A DNA stretch of 37,113 bases. Source: UBA1573 sp034005165. Its GTDB lineage: Bacteria > Pseudomonadota > Alphaproteobacteria > Micavibrionales > Micavibrionaceae. The translations under genes and the position numbers were made by a program. The notes under the pieces were generated by a model. The model saw nothing but the letters and a program-made list of their open reading frames with translations. It was not told where the DNA came from and did not search any database. Of the stretch, positions 18,601-26,117 are shown one piece after another; position 1 is the stretch's first letter, and each line of letters opens with the position of its first letter. Location: NCBI GenBank assembly GCA_034005165.1, contig JAVEVE010000009.1, forward strand, positions 1 through 37,113, given 5' to 3'.

Positions 18601-18695
18601 GATCTTCTCAATGTGAAGCAAAGCAACCAAGAGAATTTGGATATCCTTCCTTCAGTGCAGGTCCGTGGAATCCTGATAATGTGAGGTGGGCGTAA
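15633..18695 (+). CDS. RNase J-like MBL/beta-CASP nuclease with a long N-terminal extension
   Basis: 1020 residues. The last two thirds match the RNase J pattern: metal motif HxHxDH at His432-His434-Asp436-His437 (in ISHHHLDHLDF), His516 (AVPHSARDT), Asp542 (YLGDMRFDED), then SGSQGTDIEKDS, LLSQSAIPGNRDAQHKMVLRL, the beta-CASP motif ASGHGRNGD (His844) and YFGLHHTDD (His866). The usual RNase J counterparts are TGSQGE, SSSPIPGNE, SGHA and YFIPVHGE. All expected metal ligands are present, so a zinc-dependent nuclease is likely; RNases J are 5'-3' exo- and endoribonucleases. Residues 1 to about 400 are an extension absent from RNase J, with a basic patch (KLKKRKKGKG). This one cannot simply be the housekeeping enzyme. 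Its stop overlaps the next start (TAATG). Confidence 0.88.
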   Translation: MIKNSRDFLEDLGLRLVSNKPYEKRRIHIDKGEIDPKSFGGIAMLSTGTLDELGLLMDLNVRYWAIHPDGRYELQNLFEIECEPVDKKNVRIKNLFVMGRPISIGDGRAVDNIVEAMRRVHINLRDREYEIPNIPEILRDCRVEDIIGEHIPLPGFHEKVRLYFPISTNFNIAARHQDHPEVMLPLDAIRPLMGVRKNTIDTDHSYVGGDEVSARGTLPEVGRKFSVRSKLKKRKKGKGQDLRDLIINQKELDIPENSKETEIMFSRWEVHKVSKRKDHSYARIVGLKIFKHNMLHDTFRRFMGALGVLNKSHADMLKLGDYPKILDHLAEYGLLDIIQTSSVQPGREGRLVLTSMGGNNLREIVPGVGEDIGGNCKVVETQWPDRRSGTVKKVGVIFDLGAYIIRNQSEWTGGGPDIIEKLSYSKDIFISHHHLDHLDFIIPYIKRGLISPGHTLHMTPEVWEMAKDKLAKWGVKKDSPFMPRVNILKGAGVIDIKDARGRLRMSIAYGVDAVPHSARDTPFIAYGRNGKRILGSYMYLGDMRFDEDWFDVHDSAFWDPAKLMTDHDPSLIKQSRSLIPTYTEQDGTSVKRMGRSPREREIVENCVFILNKCFPDKHALVPIIGTNDGRRESGLQVANLTNRKVTALGSAVEKIFAIGNKHGVNPYKCPRPEQGTYKGIKDYLSWHAAQHNISPTVYAGRTSDTVKGWFKNDNPGSIMAFLSGSQGTDIEKDSVTYKLSEGTSYFDADPETSSTALPADLKDWVVLLSQSAIPGNRDAQHKMVLRLAGRGACVLEPIDDGVCIHNAGDLSERIKKVFFEHGKFVEAERNTLVIRQFPIHASGHGRNGDFRLWLNKLQAKYFGLHHTDDMEAVQVAYDTIEKEGKNHPGRVFHNAEEVEIGLELVTVIGRTHTSIILTREIAEEGKHYNKRLEAERVVVLDDRSPFFDSGLRGSANGVFKTEFGVEDIEDIRKSSVQSSKSGSVISIFSRSSQCEAKQPREFGYPSFSAGPWNPDNVRWA

Positions 18696-21600
18696 TGGAA
18701 AAAATTCCAAATAGACTTATCGCTCGAAAAAAGGATATCTGGCACAAAGTAGAAATGGGCATCTTGTTTGATGCATACTATGATACAGAGACAACAGATC
18801 TATCAAAAAGATTTTCAGAGATCACCCAATTTGGTGGGGTAATTACAGATTTAGCAGGAAACGTCCTGTATAGAGAGGATCTTCGTGCAAAAGTTTCCCC
18901 ATATGCTGTCATCTCCCCATTTGCATGGCTTGTCCAACGTTTAAGGCTTGAAGATATAAAGAAAGGTGATCCGAAGCCAGTATTTATGGGGAAAGTGAAA
19001 CGTTTTTTCGAATATTCAAATCAATTGCATCATGCCCCGTTTTCCGGAGAGTTCCTAAAAATTTGCCGTAGGGGAGTATACAAAGGGGATGATGGAAAGT
19101 CAGAAGGGTACTACGCTTACCCTGTTGCAAATGAAGATGGAACTGTTGATTGGGAGGCAATACGCGTTCACGAAAATCTAAGAAAATTCTATTTTAAAGT
19201 AGGCAATAAAAAATGGGTAAAGCGTGACATAAAATCTATGTGCATCGGATATAATAATGTTAACGCAGATGATCAATGGTTATGGACACAGGCATTTATG
19301 TCAGGGCATGAAAATGTTTTTATGACCCATTTGATCCAAAACGGATGTTATAGGCTTGATGCGTTACGGGTCGTTGAGGCTCTTTACTGTCTGGGAGGTA
19401 GAGGTGAGAATGGATTGAAGGTGCCTCATAAGACTAGACGGGATATGCAGGCTGAAATCCCATCTTTTTCTATGGGAGGAGTATTAGGGGAAAATACACG
19501 GTTCTCTGATGATCTCAGGCAAATTACAGAAGGTATAGTTTTGGAAGATGGTTCTCATGTTGATCTGGAGCAATTGCATGGGGCATTGTCTGATGCATTT
19601 GCTCTCAGAGCTTTAATGGTCTTTATAAGAAGACATCACTCTGATCATTTGAGCCAAATGGAACGAAATTCTGACTGGAAATTTGTAATTGACAGTCTGA
19701 CAGAAGGGGAGCCTAGATTTGGTGCATCCCCCCCATTGGCTTACATTGATAAGACATACCCCGGAATTGACGGGAAAATGGTTACGTTGATTGGTACAGA
19801 TCAATATAGAAATGCCCCTAAAGTGGCTGTTGTCTGGAACTTGAATATTGATCCAATGATCTATCGATACAATGGGAAAGAAATTCAAGATTTGGCTATA
19901 GAAGATTGGGTAAAGATTGTCGAAAGTGGAAAATCGAACCCGAATGCGCCATTAAAAGTTATAAGGGCTCATAAATCTCCGCGATTGTTTCCTGCGGAAA
20001 GTGGCTACAGGGCAGGGTTTCATCAGGGAGTGGATCGACTGGCGTTATTTCAGCGCATACGTGTATTGGATAGATCAAAAGTAAAAAATAAAATTATGCA
20101 TGCTGTCAGAGAGGCCTACCCAAGAATATTTGGTGCAGATAGGTTAGTTATGGCCCAACCGGAAGAAGAGCTATTCGATTTCTCAACATTAGTGATGTTT
20201 GATAGGGTGGCAGGCGAGGATGTTCAAGTGCACAACCGTGTACAAAATCAGCTAGAAAAAATTGCACGAGACTCTCGAATACGTATCATGCAAATAAAAT
20301 CTTTATGGCTAAGATCTATCCAGATAGATGAAGATGTATTACTAGACAGAGGAACGAACCCTGAAGCATTTGGAGAAAAAATATCTCATATCAATAGAGA
20401 ATTAAAGAAAAAGGGTGGAGTTCAGATTCCTGCAAGTGACACGCCGATTCTAACTTATGAAGATGCGCTTCGTTATAAAATAAAAATTTTATATTTTGCC
20501 AGAGAATATCTGATAACGGGTCAATTGCAGGACATTGGGCATCATTTCTGGTTTGAAGATCAGGAGGGCGTAAGATATTCCTATGCAGAATTAAAGTCTT
20601 GTTCATCAGATGCTTTGGATTATTTCTTAAGGTCCAGAAAAATATCCATTAGGCATGAGAGTAAAAGCGCATTGAGATTGGTCATTGATCGGATCATAGA
20701 AAGTCTAGGATACGCAGATATTCTAAATTCTGATACAAGAAGGCAGCTGGACGCTTTTAAAATGCTTCGTAATATAGGTATTCCTCATTACCATGGGCGC
20801 TCACAACGATGGTACACAGTCGAAGATGCAAGAAAAGATGTAGCCAAGCTCGAGCGTAACGAGATTAACGATGATGAGCTTGAGGCGATAGAGCATATTT
20901 TTCCTGGCATGTGGACAATATGGATGCAACACCACCACGACACAGGAACAGCACTTTCTGAGTATAAATCATATCTTGAGAGCTTACCGTATCAGGAAGT
21001 TGAAAAGGACCTGTTACCGTATGTTGGGCTGAACCCTGAAACTCTATATCCGCTGAGAAGGGCAGATTTTAGTATCAATCTAAACACTGCACATGTGATA
21101 GATGTTCCTGATCGGTATATAGAAAATCCAGTGCAAGATCCTCTTTTGGCAAGAAAGATCTGGATTATTCCCGTAGCAGATGAGTTTAAAAAATCTTCAA
21201 TAAGGATTCGAAATGTTCCTTTGGAAAATATAATCCTGAAATCTTCAGAAACGGGGAAATTGTTTCACTTAGCAAATGCAAAATTTATAGATGCTCCCCC
21301 GCAAGGTGGTGCTTATGAAGATTTCTACAAGAAAATTGCTCAGCGTTATTCTGAGTCAGGGCAAGAATTTTTGTTTATCGATAAAGGCGAGGGATTTATA
21401 TCACTGGTTGGAAACGGACCTTATCCTGTGCATGGAATTCGACCTGTTAAAGATACAGCGCAGACGCTTCATCTTCAGAATCACATATTTGAATCACTTA
21501 TCTCTCCAAAATTATCTGGGAATATTTCACCCGCAAAGGCATGCCTTATCCGCGATGATAATTTGAAATTAGGAAAAGGTATTGCGCGATTGCAAGAGTA

Positions 21601-21898
21601 TTTTGGTAATGCGGCCAGTGGCTGGGAATTGGAGGCGGAAATTGTACGAGTCAATTCGATCTCATTACAGGAGCTGCAATCAATGAGCGAATATGAGTTG
21701 TCCGATTTTGGATTTAAAACGCAAGATCAAGCAATTGATAGCTTTTGTGCATTATTTGCCAATCAGAAGAAAGCTGCCAAAGATCCAAGGAACAAGGTGT
21801 TGGCAGTATATTTCGGTGGTATATCGCAGCATGATCCTGATAGAGGAATGATGTTTTTTAAGCCTGATACACGAATTTTTTCAATGAATAACTCTTAG
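18695..21898 (+). CDS. Exonuclease I (SbcB)-like DEDDh protein with about 560 extra C-terminal residues
   Basis: The ATG overlaps the previous stop (TAATG) and AGGTGG lies about five bases upstream, so translation is probably coupled. Residues 1 to about 500 follow E. coli ExoI: DxE motif Asp30-Glu32 (YYDTETTD), GYNNVNADDQ (Asp192/Asp193; ExoI has GYNNVRFDD), the YRLDALRVVEALYCL helix (ExoI WDLLDVMRACYAL), IPSFSMGGVLGEN, and His295-x4-Asp300 (HGALSDAFA). A stretch like the ExoI C-terminal domain follows (LKVIRAHKSPRLFPAESG). ExoI degrades single-stranded DNA 3'-5'; that activity is expected here because all catalytic residues remain. Residues from about 510 to 1067 are unknown to me. The total of 1067 is over twice the ExoI length (about 475). 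Confidence 0.88.
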   Translation: MEKIPNRLIARKKDIWHKVEMGILFDAYYDTETTDLSKRFSEITQFGGVITDLAGNVLYREDLRAKVSPYAVISPFAWLVQRLRLEDIKKGDPKPVFMGKVKRFFEYSNQLHHAPFSGEFLKICRRGVYKGDDGKSEGYYAYPVANEDGTVDWEAIRVHENLRKFYFKVGNKKWVKRDIKSMCIGYNNVNADDQWLWTQAFMSGHENVFMTHLIQNGCYRLDALRVVEALYCLGGRGENGLKVPHKTRRDMQAEIPSFSMGGVLGENTRFSDDLRQITEGIVLEDGSHVDLEQLHGALSDAFALRALMVFIRRHHSDHLSQMERNSDWKFVIDSLTEGEPRFGASPPLAYIDKTYPGIDGKMVTLIGTDQYRNAPKVAVVWNLNIDPMIYRYNGKEIQDLAIEDWVKIVESGKSNPNAPLKVIRAHKSPRLFPAESGYRAGFHQGVDRLALFQRIRVLDRSKVKNKIMHAVREAYPRIFGADRLVMAQPEEELFDFSTLVMFDRVAGEDVQVHNRVQNQLEKIARDSRIRIMQIKSLWLRSIQIDEDVLLDRGTNPEAFGEKISHINRELKKKGGVQIPASDTPILTYEDALRYKIKILYFAREYLITGQLQDIGHHFWFEDQEGVRYSYAELKSCSSDALDYFLRSRKISIRHESKSALRLVIDRIIESLGYADILNSDTRRQLDAFKMLRNIGIPHYHGRSQRWYTVEDARKDVAKLERNEINDDELEAIEHIFPGMWTIWMQHHHDTGTALSEYKSYLESLPYQEVEKDLLPYVGLNPETLYPLRRADFSINLNTAHVIDVPDRYIENPVQDPLLARKIWIIPVADEFKKSSIRIRNVPLENIILKSSETGKLFHLANAKFIDAPPQGGAYEDFYKKIAQRYSESGQEFLFIDKGEGFISLVGNGPYPVHGIRPVKDTAQTLHLQNHIFESLISPKLSGNISPAKACLIRDDNLKLGKGIARLQEYFGNAASGWELEAEIVRVNSISLQELQSMSEYELSDFGFKTQDQAIDSFCALFANQKKAAKDPRNKVLAVYFGGISQHDPDRGMMFFKPDTRIFSMNNS

Positions 21899-21913
21899 TA
21901 AAAGGAAGTGATT

Positions 21914-22813
21914 ATGGATCAGAAAACAACCACACTTATATTACCGGCACATTTGATGAGAAAGGTTCAATTTGCAAGAGATCAAAATAAAATAAAAGGC
22001 AACGAGACATTAAGGAAAATTTTGGATTGTATAGACTTAACAAGTCTTACAGGAATGGAGACAGAGCAGGATATTAGATTGCTGTGCCAAAAGGCAACTT
22101 TGTATAATGTTGCTTCGGTTTGCGTTATGCCGGAACATGTCAAAACTGCGGCATCGTATTTAAAAAATACGGGAATAAATGTAGCCACAGTTATAAATTA
22201 TCCGTACGGAAATAAGCGCACCGGATCAGATGAGTCCATAAGTAATGAAACAACAAAGCATGATATCGAGCGAGCTATAAGTGATGGCGCAAGGCAAATT
22301 GATATTGTTTACCCTTTTAGTGAAGGGGCAGCTTTCGTAAAGGGTGTATTATCTGTAGCCAGAAAGGCTTGCTCTAAAGAGATCATGTTGAAAACCATAC
22401 TTGAAACTTCAATCTACATAAATGTTGAAGCCTTGCAGGAGGCCGCCGAGCTTGCCATAGCGTGCGGAGTAGATTGCTTGAAAACATCGACTGGGAAGCA
22501 TGCTCTAGGTGGGGCAACGCCGGAAGCCGTAGCCGTTATAATGGAAGTTATTAAGAATGAAAGAAGAAGTGTAGGTGTTAAAATTACCGGAGGTCTCTCG
22601 ACTATGGAGGATTGTATTCCGTATTTGGCCCTGAGAAAGCTATTCTTCGGAGCAAACCGGATTACTCCGCAAAATTTCAGGTTTGGTGCTAGTCGCTTGT
22701 TAGATAATATCGTGGCTGAATTCAGCGCAGCAGCTCTTGATCCGTCATCAGAAGATCGTCAGTCGATCAAACCTGAGAGGCTCTCTGGAATAGAACTGGT
22801 AACCTTCGGATAG
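21914..22813 (+). CDS. deoC: Deoxyribose-phosphate aldolase-like protein
   Basis: TIM-barrel class I aldolase. DeoC splits 2-deoxyribose 5-phosphate into acetaldehyde and glyceraldehyde 3-phosphate, the end of deoxynucleoside breakdown. Family marks are CIDLTSLTG, ASVCVMPEHV, the Asp in ARQIDIVYPF (Asp130), the Schiff-base Lys in MLKTILET (Lys160) and the second Lys in DCLKTSTGK (Lys190), so it should be active. AAGGAAG lies five bases before the ATG; a GTG at 21908 is less likely. The 299 residues exceed the usual 220-260 through N- and C-terminal tails. It starts 15 bases after the ExoI-like gene and closes the operon. No thymidine phosphorylase or phosphopentomutase gene is nearby, which is odd for a plain salvage operon. 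Confidence 0.9.
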   Translation: MDQKTTTLILPAHLMRKVQFARDQNKIKGNETLRKILDCIDLTSLTGMETEQDIRLLCQKATLYNVASVCVMPEHVKTAASYLKNTGINVATVINYPYGNKRTGSDESISNETTKHDIERAISDGARQIDIVYPFSEGAAFVKGVLSVARKACSKEIMLKTILETSIYINVEALQEAAELAIACGVDCLKTSTGKHALGGATPEAVAVIMEVIKNERRSVGVKITGGLSTMEDCIPYLALRKLFFGANRITPQNFRFGASRLLDNIVAEFSAAALDPSSEDRQSIKPERLSGIELVTFG

Positions 22814-22912
22814 TTATATGAGGTAGCTAAAGCCACGTTTGAATTTGCAGGATCAGTTTAGTCGTTGTGTGCAAAGCGCCTATTTATAGATTTCCAAAAG
22901 AGGAAAATATTA

Positions 22913-22975
22913 TGGCGGGCAGGGAGGGATTCGAACCCTCGATAGGCTTGCACCTATATCGGTTTTCGAGACTGG
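22913..22975 (-). other. 3' half of a tRNA-Ser(CGA) gene: probable attachment-site scar
   Basis: Read on the minus strand: anticodon loop CTCGAAA (anticodon CGA), an ACCG anticodon 3' strand, a long variable arm (TAGG-TGCAAG-CCTA), a T arm GAGGG-TTCGAAT-CCCTC, acceptor strand CCTGCCC, discriminator G and encoded CCA. This is a class II serine tRNA. The 5' half is missing: bases 5' of the anticodon pair badly with the 3' stem and no D arm or acceptor strand follows. Such 3' fragments are left at the far end of elements that integrate into tRNA genes. By polarity the element lies at higher coordinates and the intact tRNA beyond it; no integrase gene is in the window. Confidence 0.78.
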
Positions 22976-23136
22976 TGATAACTGCATAACTTATTGATTT
23001 AATTAAATAAAATAGTTAACAAATTAAAAGTGTGTAAGAAAATGTGTAAGTTTTCAAGGAAATTTTCCTATTTAGAGCCGATTTCTTGTGCATATTTTTA
23101 GGCTGCCGATAAAAGGATGAGTTCGAAATTTTGAAG

Positions 23137-24375
23137 TTAGGCTTTTCCTGAAATTCGGCTCTCAATCAGCGCGATGTTGTCACGACCAACGCCATAATTT
23201 TTAGCCAGTGTTTTCCATTGGCTGAGGGCGTGTTTTGTTTGCTCAATAATTTGAGTGATCTTCTTTGGATCAATTTTGGCGTCGAGGCCTAGTTTGATAA
23301 GGTGAGTTTCAGTAGGATTCTTTCCTTCTCCCATAACCATTGTGCTTTGTTCACCGCGTGGCCCTGATGAAAAGGTTAGGTCATAGGCCGGAGAGAGTGT
23401 CCATGCTCCGGCCATGTCCATCGTAAAACTAAAATTCTTTGAGTGGTCATCGCGGTTATGGCCAAGAACATTGAAGACAGCTTGCCTGAACATTTTCTCA
23501 ATTTCACGCATATCTTTGGTAATGGAGCTGGTAAGCGCAATCAGGTCTTCATAATCAAGAGAGGGTGTTCTGAAATCGGAGTGGAGCAGTCCGCAGACGC
23601 TATGAACATGAACGCGGTTGTTATCATCGCGATCAAATCGCTTGGTCGCAAAGTACCCTGATCCTCTTTTGGCAGGGAACAAGTGAACATCACTCATTAT
23701 AAGTCCGGCATCTTTTGCCATGAGCGCATAGACGTATTCAATTGCGCCTGAATCTAGTCCGTCTGAGCTGTTTGGAAACTTGACAATCCAAGGCCCGTAT
23801 CCCGCCTGACTTGTATTTTTCCCATGAATGATTTTTTTTCGCTCTTTATCAACTCCTATAATGGCTTTAGGACGCGCACCGCCAGATGATCCATTGAGGG
23901 AAAGGAGTGTTTGGAGAACCTCGGGCGCTTCTCCATCCAGAACCTCTTGTGCGCTTGATGCAAGCTGATCGAGGTCAATCGCGGATTTATCAGCCTCTTC
24001 TTCTATCTCTGGCTCGTAAACGAGTGCTCCCATGCCTGTCATGCCCACATGAGCCAAGCGATCAAGCGGGCTAATTTCCTCAGGCGTGATACCTTTTGCG
24101 CGCAGAGACCGATCAAAGAGCAATCTTCCCCAACCATCTGGTAGGCTGTCATTAAATAAGCCCGGCAATCCTTCAAACAGGAATGGGTCAAAACTTTGAA
24201 CGCCTGTTTTTAAGGGAAGCCTTAGCGGTGAGAGTTCCAGTCCACTTTTTATGAAGCTGGTATCATATTCAAAATATATCTTGCGTTCACGAATGGCTAA
24301 TCTGCCAACAGGGATTATATTTCCTGTGAAATCTAAACCAACTTTAATCTGGGTAAGGGGGGTATAACCTGTCAT
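23137..24375 (-). CDS. hipA: HipA-type toxin kinase (first copy)
   Basis: Serine/threonine kinase toxin of a HipBA pair, 412 residues. The N-terminal subdomain has FEGLPGLFNDSLPDGWGRLL, then a glycine-rich loop SLNGSSGGARPKAII (the place of the inhibitory autophosphorylated serine in HipA). The catalytic loop is HNRDDHSKNFSF (Asp309/Asp310) and the metal-binding Asp is in PAYDLTFS (Asp332). Characterised HipA proteins phosphorylate glutamyl-tRNA synthetase or other targets and cause growth arrest. The target here is unknown. The start overlaps the end of the upstream hipB-like gene by four bases, the usual antitoxin-toxin coupling. Confidence 0.92.
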   Translation of the reverse strand: MTGYTPLTQIKVGLDFTGNIIPVGRLAIRERKIYFEYDTSFIKSGLELSPLRLPLKTGVQSFDPFLFEGLPGLFNDSLPDGWGRLLFDRSLRAKGITPEEISPLDRLAHVGMTGMGALVYEPEIEEEADKSAIDLDQLASSAQEVLDGEAPEVLQTLLSLNGSSGGARPKAIIGVDKERKKIIHGKNTSQAGYGPWIVKFPNSSDGLDSGAIEYVYALMAKDAGLIMSDVHLFPAKRGSGYFATKRFDRDDNNRVHVHSVCGLLHSDFRTPSLDYEDLIALTSSITKDMREIEKMFRQAVFNVLGHNRDDHSKNFSFTMDMAGAWTLSPAYDLTFSSGPRGEQSTMVMGEGKNPTETHLIKLGLDAKIDPKKITQIIEQTKHALSQWKTLAKNYGVGRDNIALIESRISGKA

Positions 24376-24680
24376 GTGCGCCAGCCTTTCTTGGGAGTCT
24401 TTTTCTCTGTGCTGGCCAGAACGTCATCGAGGGAAGAGAAATTATTATCATCTGGTTTGATGGATTGAACCAATTTTTCTAATCCATTGAGCGCCATCAT
24501 AAGTTTGAGAAATGACTCAAGTGAGATCAGTCCTTTTTGTTCAAATTTTCTAAGGGTAGGTAAGCTGACACCAGCGCGATTGGCTAACCCTTCTTGGGTT
24601 AGGCCTACGGCAAGCCGCTGCATTCGCAGATGTTCTGCGATCTGTTTTTGTGCTTTGGAAACCGTTATAAGTGATACCAT
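24372..24680 (-). CDS. hipB: HipB-like XRE antitoxin (first copy)
   Basis: 102 residues with one Cro/C1-type helix-turn-helix: MQRLAVGLTQEGLANRAGVSLPTLRKFEQKG (about residues 19-50), followed by SLESFLKLMMALNGL. The charged C-terminal tail probably contacts the toxin. It lies directly before hipA with a four-base overlap. It should bind the palindromes at 24674-24726, which cover its start codon and upstream region, giving autorepression. It resembles the second hipB only in the helix-turn-helix, so the two modules are not recent copies. Confidence 0.88.
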   Translation of the reverse strand: MVSLITVSKAQKQIAEHLRMQRLAVGLTQEGLANRAGVSLPTLRKFEQKGLISLESFLKLMMALNGLEKLVQSIKPDDNNFSSLDDVLASTEKKTPKKGWRT

Positions 24681-24726
24681 AGTGTTAGTTTGAACCTGTA
24701 TTTGCTATTTAATGATACTATAGTAT
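24674..24726 (-). promoter_or_regulatory. Paired operators of the first hipBA operon
   Basis: ATACTATAGTAT (24715-24726) is a perfect palindrome, and ATACCATAGTGT (24674-24685) is a copy with two changes that overlaps the hipB start codon. Their centres are 41 bases apart, about four helical turns. This suits cooperative binding by a dimeric HipB-type repressor. Binding itself is inferred. Confidence 0.55.
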
Positions 24727-24760
24727 TAGTTAATGATGCGTTCAAGTGCTCTTTGGTTAA

Positions 24761-24799
24761 AAAAATGAGTTATAGAACTCTGTTCTATAACTCATTTTT
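24761..24799 (-). terminator. Strong bidirectional hairpin between the two hipBA modules
   Basis: An 18-bp perfect stem (24761-24778 with 24782-24799; arm AAAAATGAGTTATAGAAC) closes over three bases. The A-run at one end and T-run at the other make it terminator-like on both strands. It lies 72 bases beyond the stop of the second hipA, so it mainly ends that operon and insulates the first hipBA promoter. Confidence 0.75.
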
Positions 24800-24870
24800 A
24801 CGTGGTTTTATGAGCTATAGAAAATGGGCTATAACTTACTATGGCGTGGATTGGGAGCATAAATTTTAGT

Positions 24871-26115
24871 TTAGGCTTTAAAGGTCTGTAAAATTTCCAA
24901 ACAATGTTTCTTGATAATAGATTTAACGCCTTCAGCAACCGGATGGTTGATTTCTATTGTATCTAGGGCTGCAATAACGCTTTTGGACAATTCAAGAATA
25001 CGTTTCTTGACAAGCGGTTTGGCAAGCCCGCATTCGTCAGCCATTTTCTCAAAGCTGCGTGGGTGCACCATCTCGGATTCGTATTCTCCACCGATTTTCA
25101 TGGCCATTTTTTGGCTCAGTTCGGGGTAGTAAGATGTGCATACAATATCATATAGAGGCGCAATAGAAGCCCGCAATCCAAGGGCAGGGGAATGGTCGTA
25201 GATAAATGAAAAATTCTTGCCGTGCGCATCGTGATTGCCAACAAGGAAATTGAAAATCACTGCATCAAGGAACCGTTGCAAATCAATAACGGGAGTACTT
25301 GAAATATCACGTATCAATCCAAAACCGCTCTTGAGGGATGGGCCGCCTTCTCTTTGGTATTTGTGTTCGGAGATAATCCCCAAAGCTTGGCAGAAATCTT
25401 CTTGGTGAAGCCTCTCGATGGAAGCGCCCGAGACTTTACGGTCATAGCGTTTGATCAGAAGATAATCAATATCTTCAACCCTGCGCGTTTCAACGGAAGC
25501 TGCCGGAAGTCCGATAGAGGTTGCCAAAGTCATGCAAAGAGCTTCGTTAAAAACCAAACCCTCAAAATGGGCAATGGCGGGCTTCAGGATATGTGTGCTG
25601 GGTGCACCACCAAGGGGGACGGAGATTTGATCGTCCTCAACATGAACGGCAATCTTGTCTTGGGCGCCCGCTAGGGACAGCCGTATGCCATCTGCCCCCG
25701 CCATTAACGGGCGACGCGGCAATTCTCGCAGAACTCGCGCCAGATCAGCATCGGTCAGTAGTTTGTAACTGTGGTTCTGTTCAGAGAGTTTTTCCCCCGC
25801 AGGAATAAAAGTAACGGCTCCTGCGCATTCACCACCGAGTTGTTCCAACATGGCAAAATCATTGCGGGCACTGATACCTAGATTGCGGGCGATAATCTCG
25901 CGTTTGGCTTCCTCAGGTAAAATTCCTGCAAAGAACCCACGGCATTCATTACGATCAAATTGTTTGGCGCGTAGCGGCAGGGAATGGGATAGAGGAATGG
26001 CTTGGGGATTGTCCAGCCAGTTTTGCGTGTAATCAAAAACCATATCGCCATGCTTATTTTGAATAAGCTGTCCGACGTGATCCTCGTGCAAATAAACATC
26101 AAGTGTTTTGGACAT
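24871..26115 (-). CDS. hipA: HipA-type toxin kinase (second copy)
   Basis: 414 residues, a different HipA branch from the copy at 23137. The N-terminal subdomain has FFAGILPEEAKREIIARNLGIS and LGGECAGAVTF. The loop RLSLAGAQDKIAV (around residue 150) matches the classical Ser-Leu-Ala-Gly-Ala-Gln regulatory loop. HILKP carries the ATP-binding Lys. The catalytic loop is GNHDAHGKNFSF (Asp296) and the metal-binding Asp is in PLYDIVCT (Asp323). All kinase residues seem intact. It begins two bases after the stop of its hipB partner. A strong hairpin terminator lies downstream. Confidence 0.93.
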   Translation of the reverse strand: MSKTLDVYLHEDHVGQLIQNKHGDMVFDYTQNWLDNPQAIPLSHSLPLRAKQFDRNECRGFFAGILPEEAKREIIARNLGISARNDFAMLEQLGGECAGAVTFIPAGEKLSEQNHSYKLLTDADLARVLRELPRRPLMAGADGIRLSLAGAQDKIAVHVEDDQISVPLGGAPSTHILKPAIAHFEGLVFNEALCMTLATSIGLPAASVETRRVEDIDYLLIKRYDRKVSGASIERLHQEDFCQALGIISEHKYQREGGPSLKSGFGLIRDISSTPVIDLQRFLDAVIFNFLVGNHDAHGKNFSFIYDHSPALGLRASIAPLYDIVCTSYYPELSQKMAMKIGGEYESEMVHPRSFEKMADECGLAKPLVKKRILELSKSVIAALDTIEINHPVAEGVKSIIKKHCLEILQTFKA

Positions 26116-26117
26116 TA

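Noticed and set aside
22913..22975. Functional tRNA-Ser gene
   Set aside because: The D arm and acceptor 5' strand are missing and the anticodon stem does not pair fully, so it cannot be a working tRNA.
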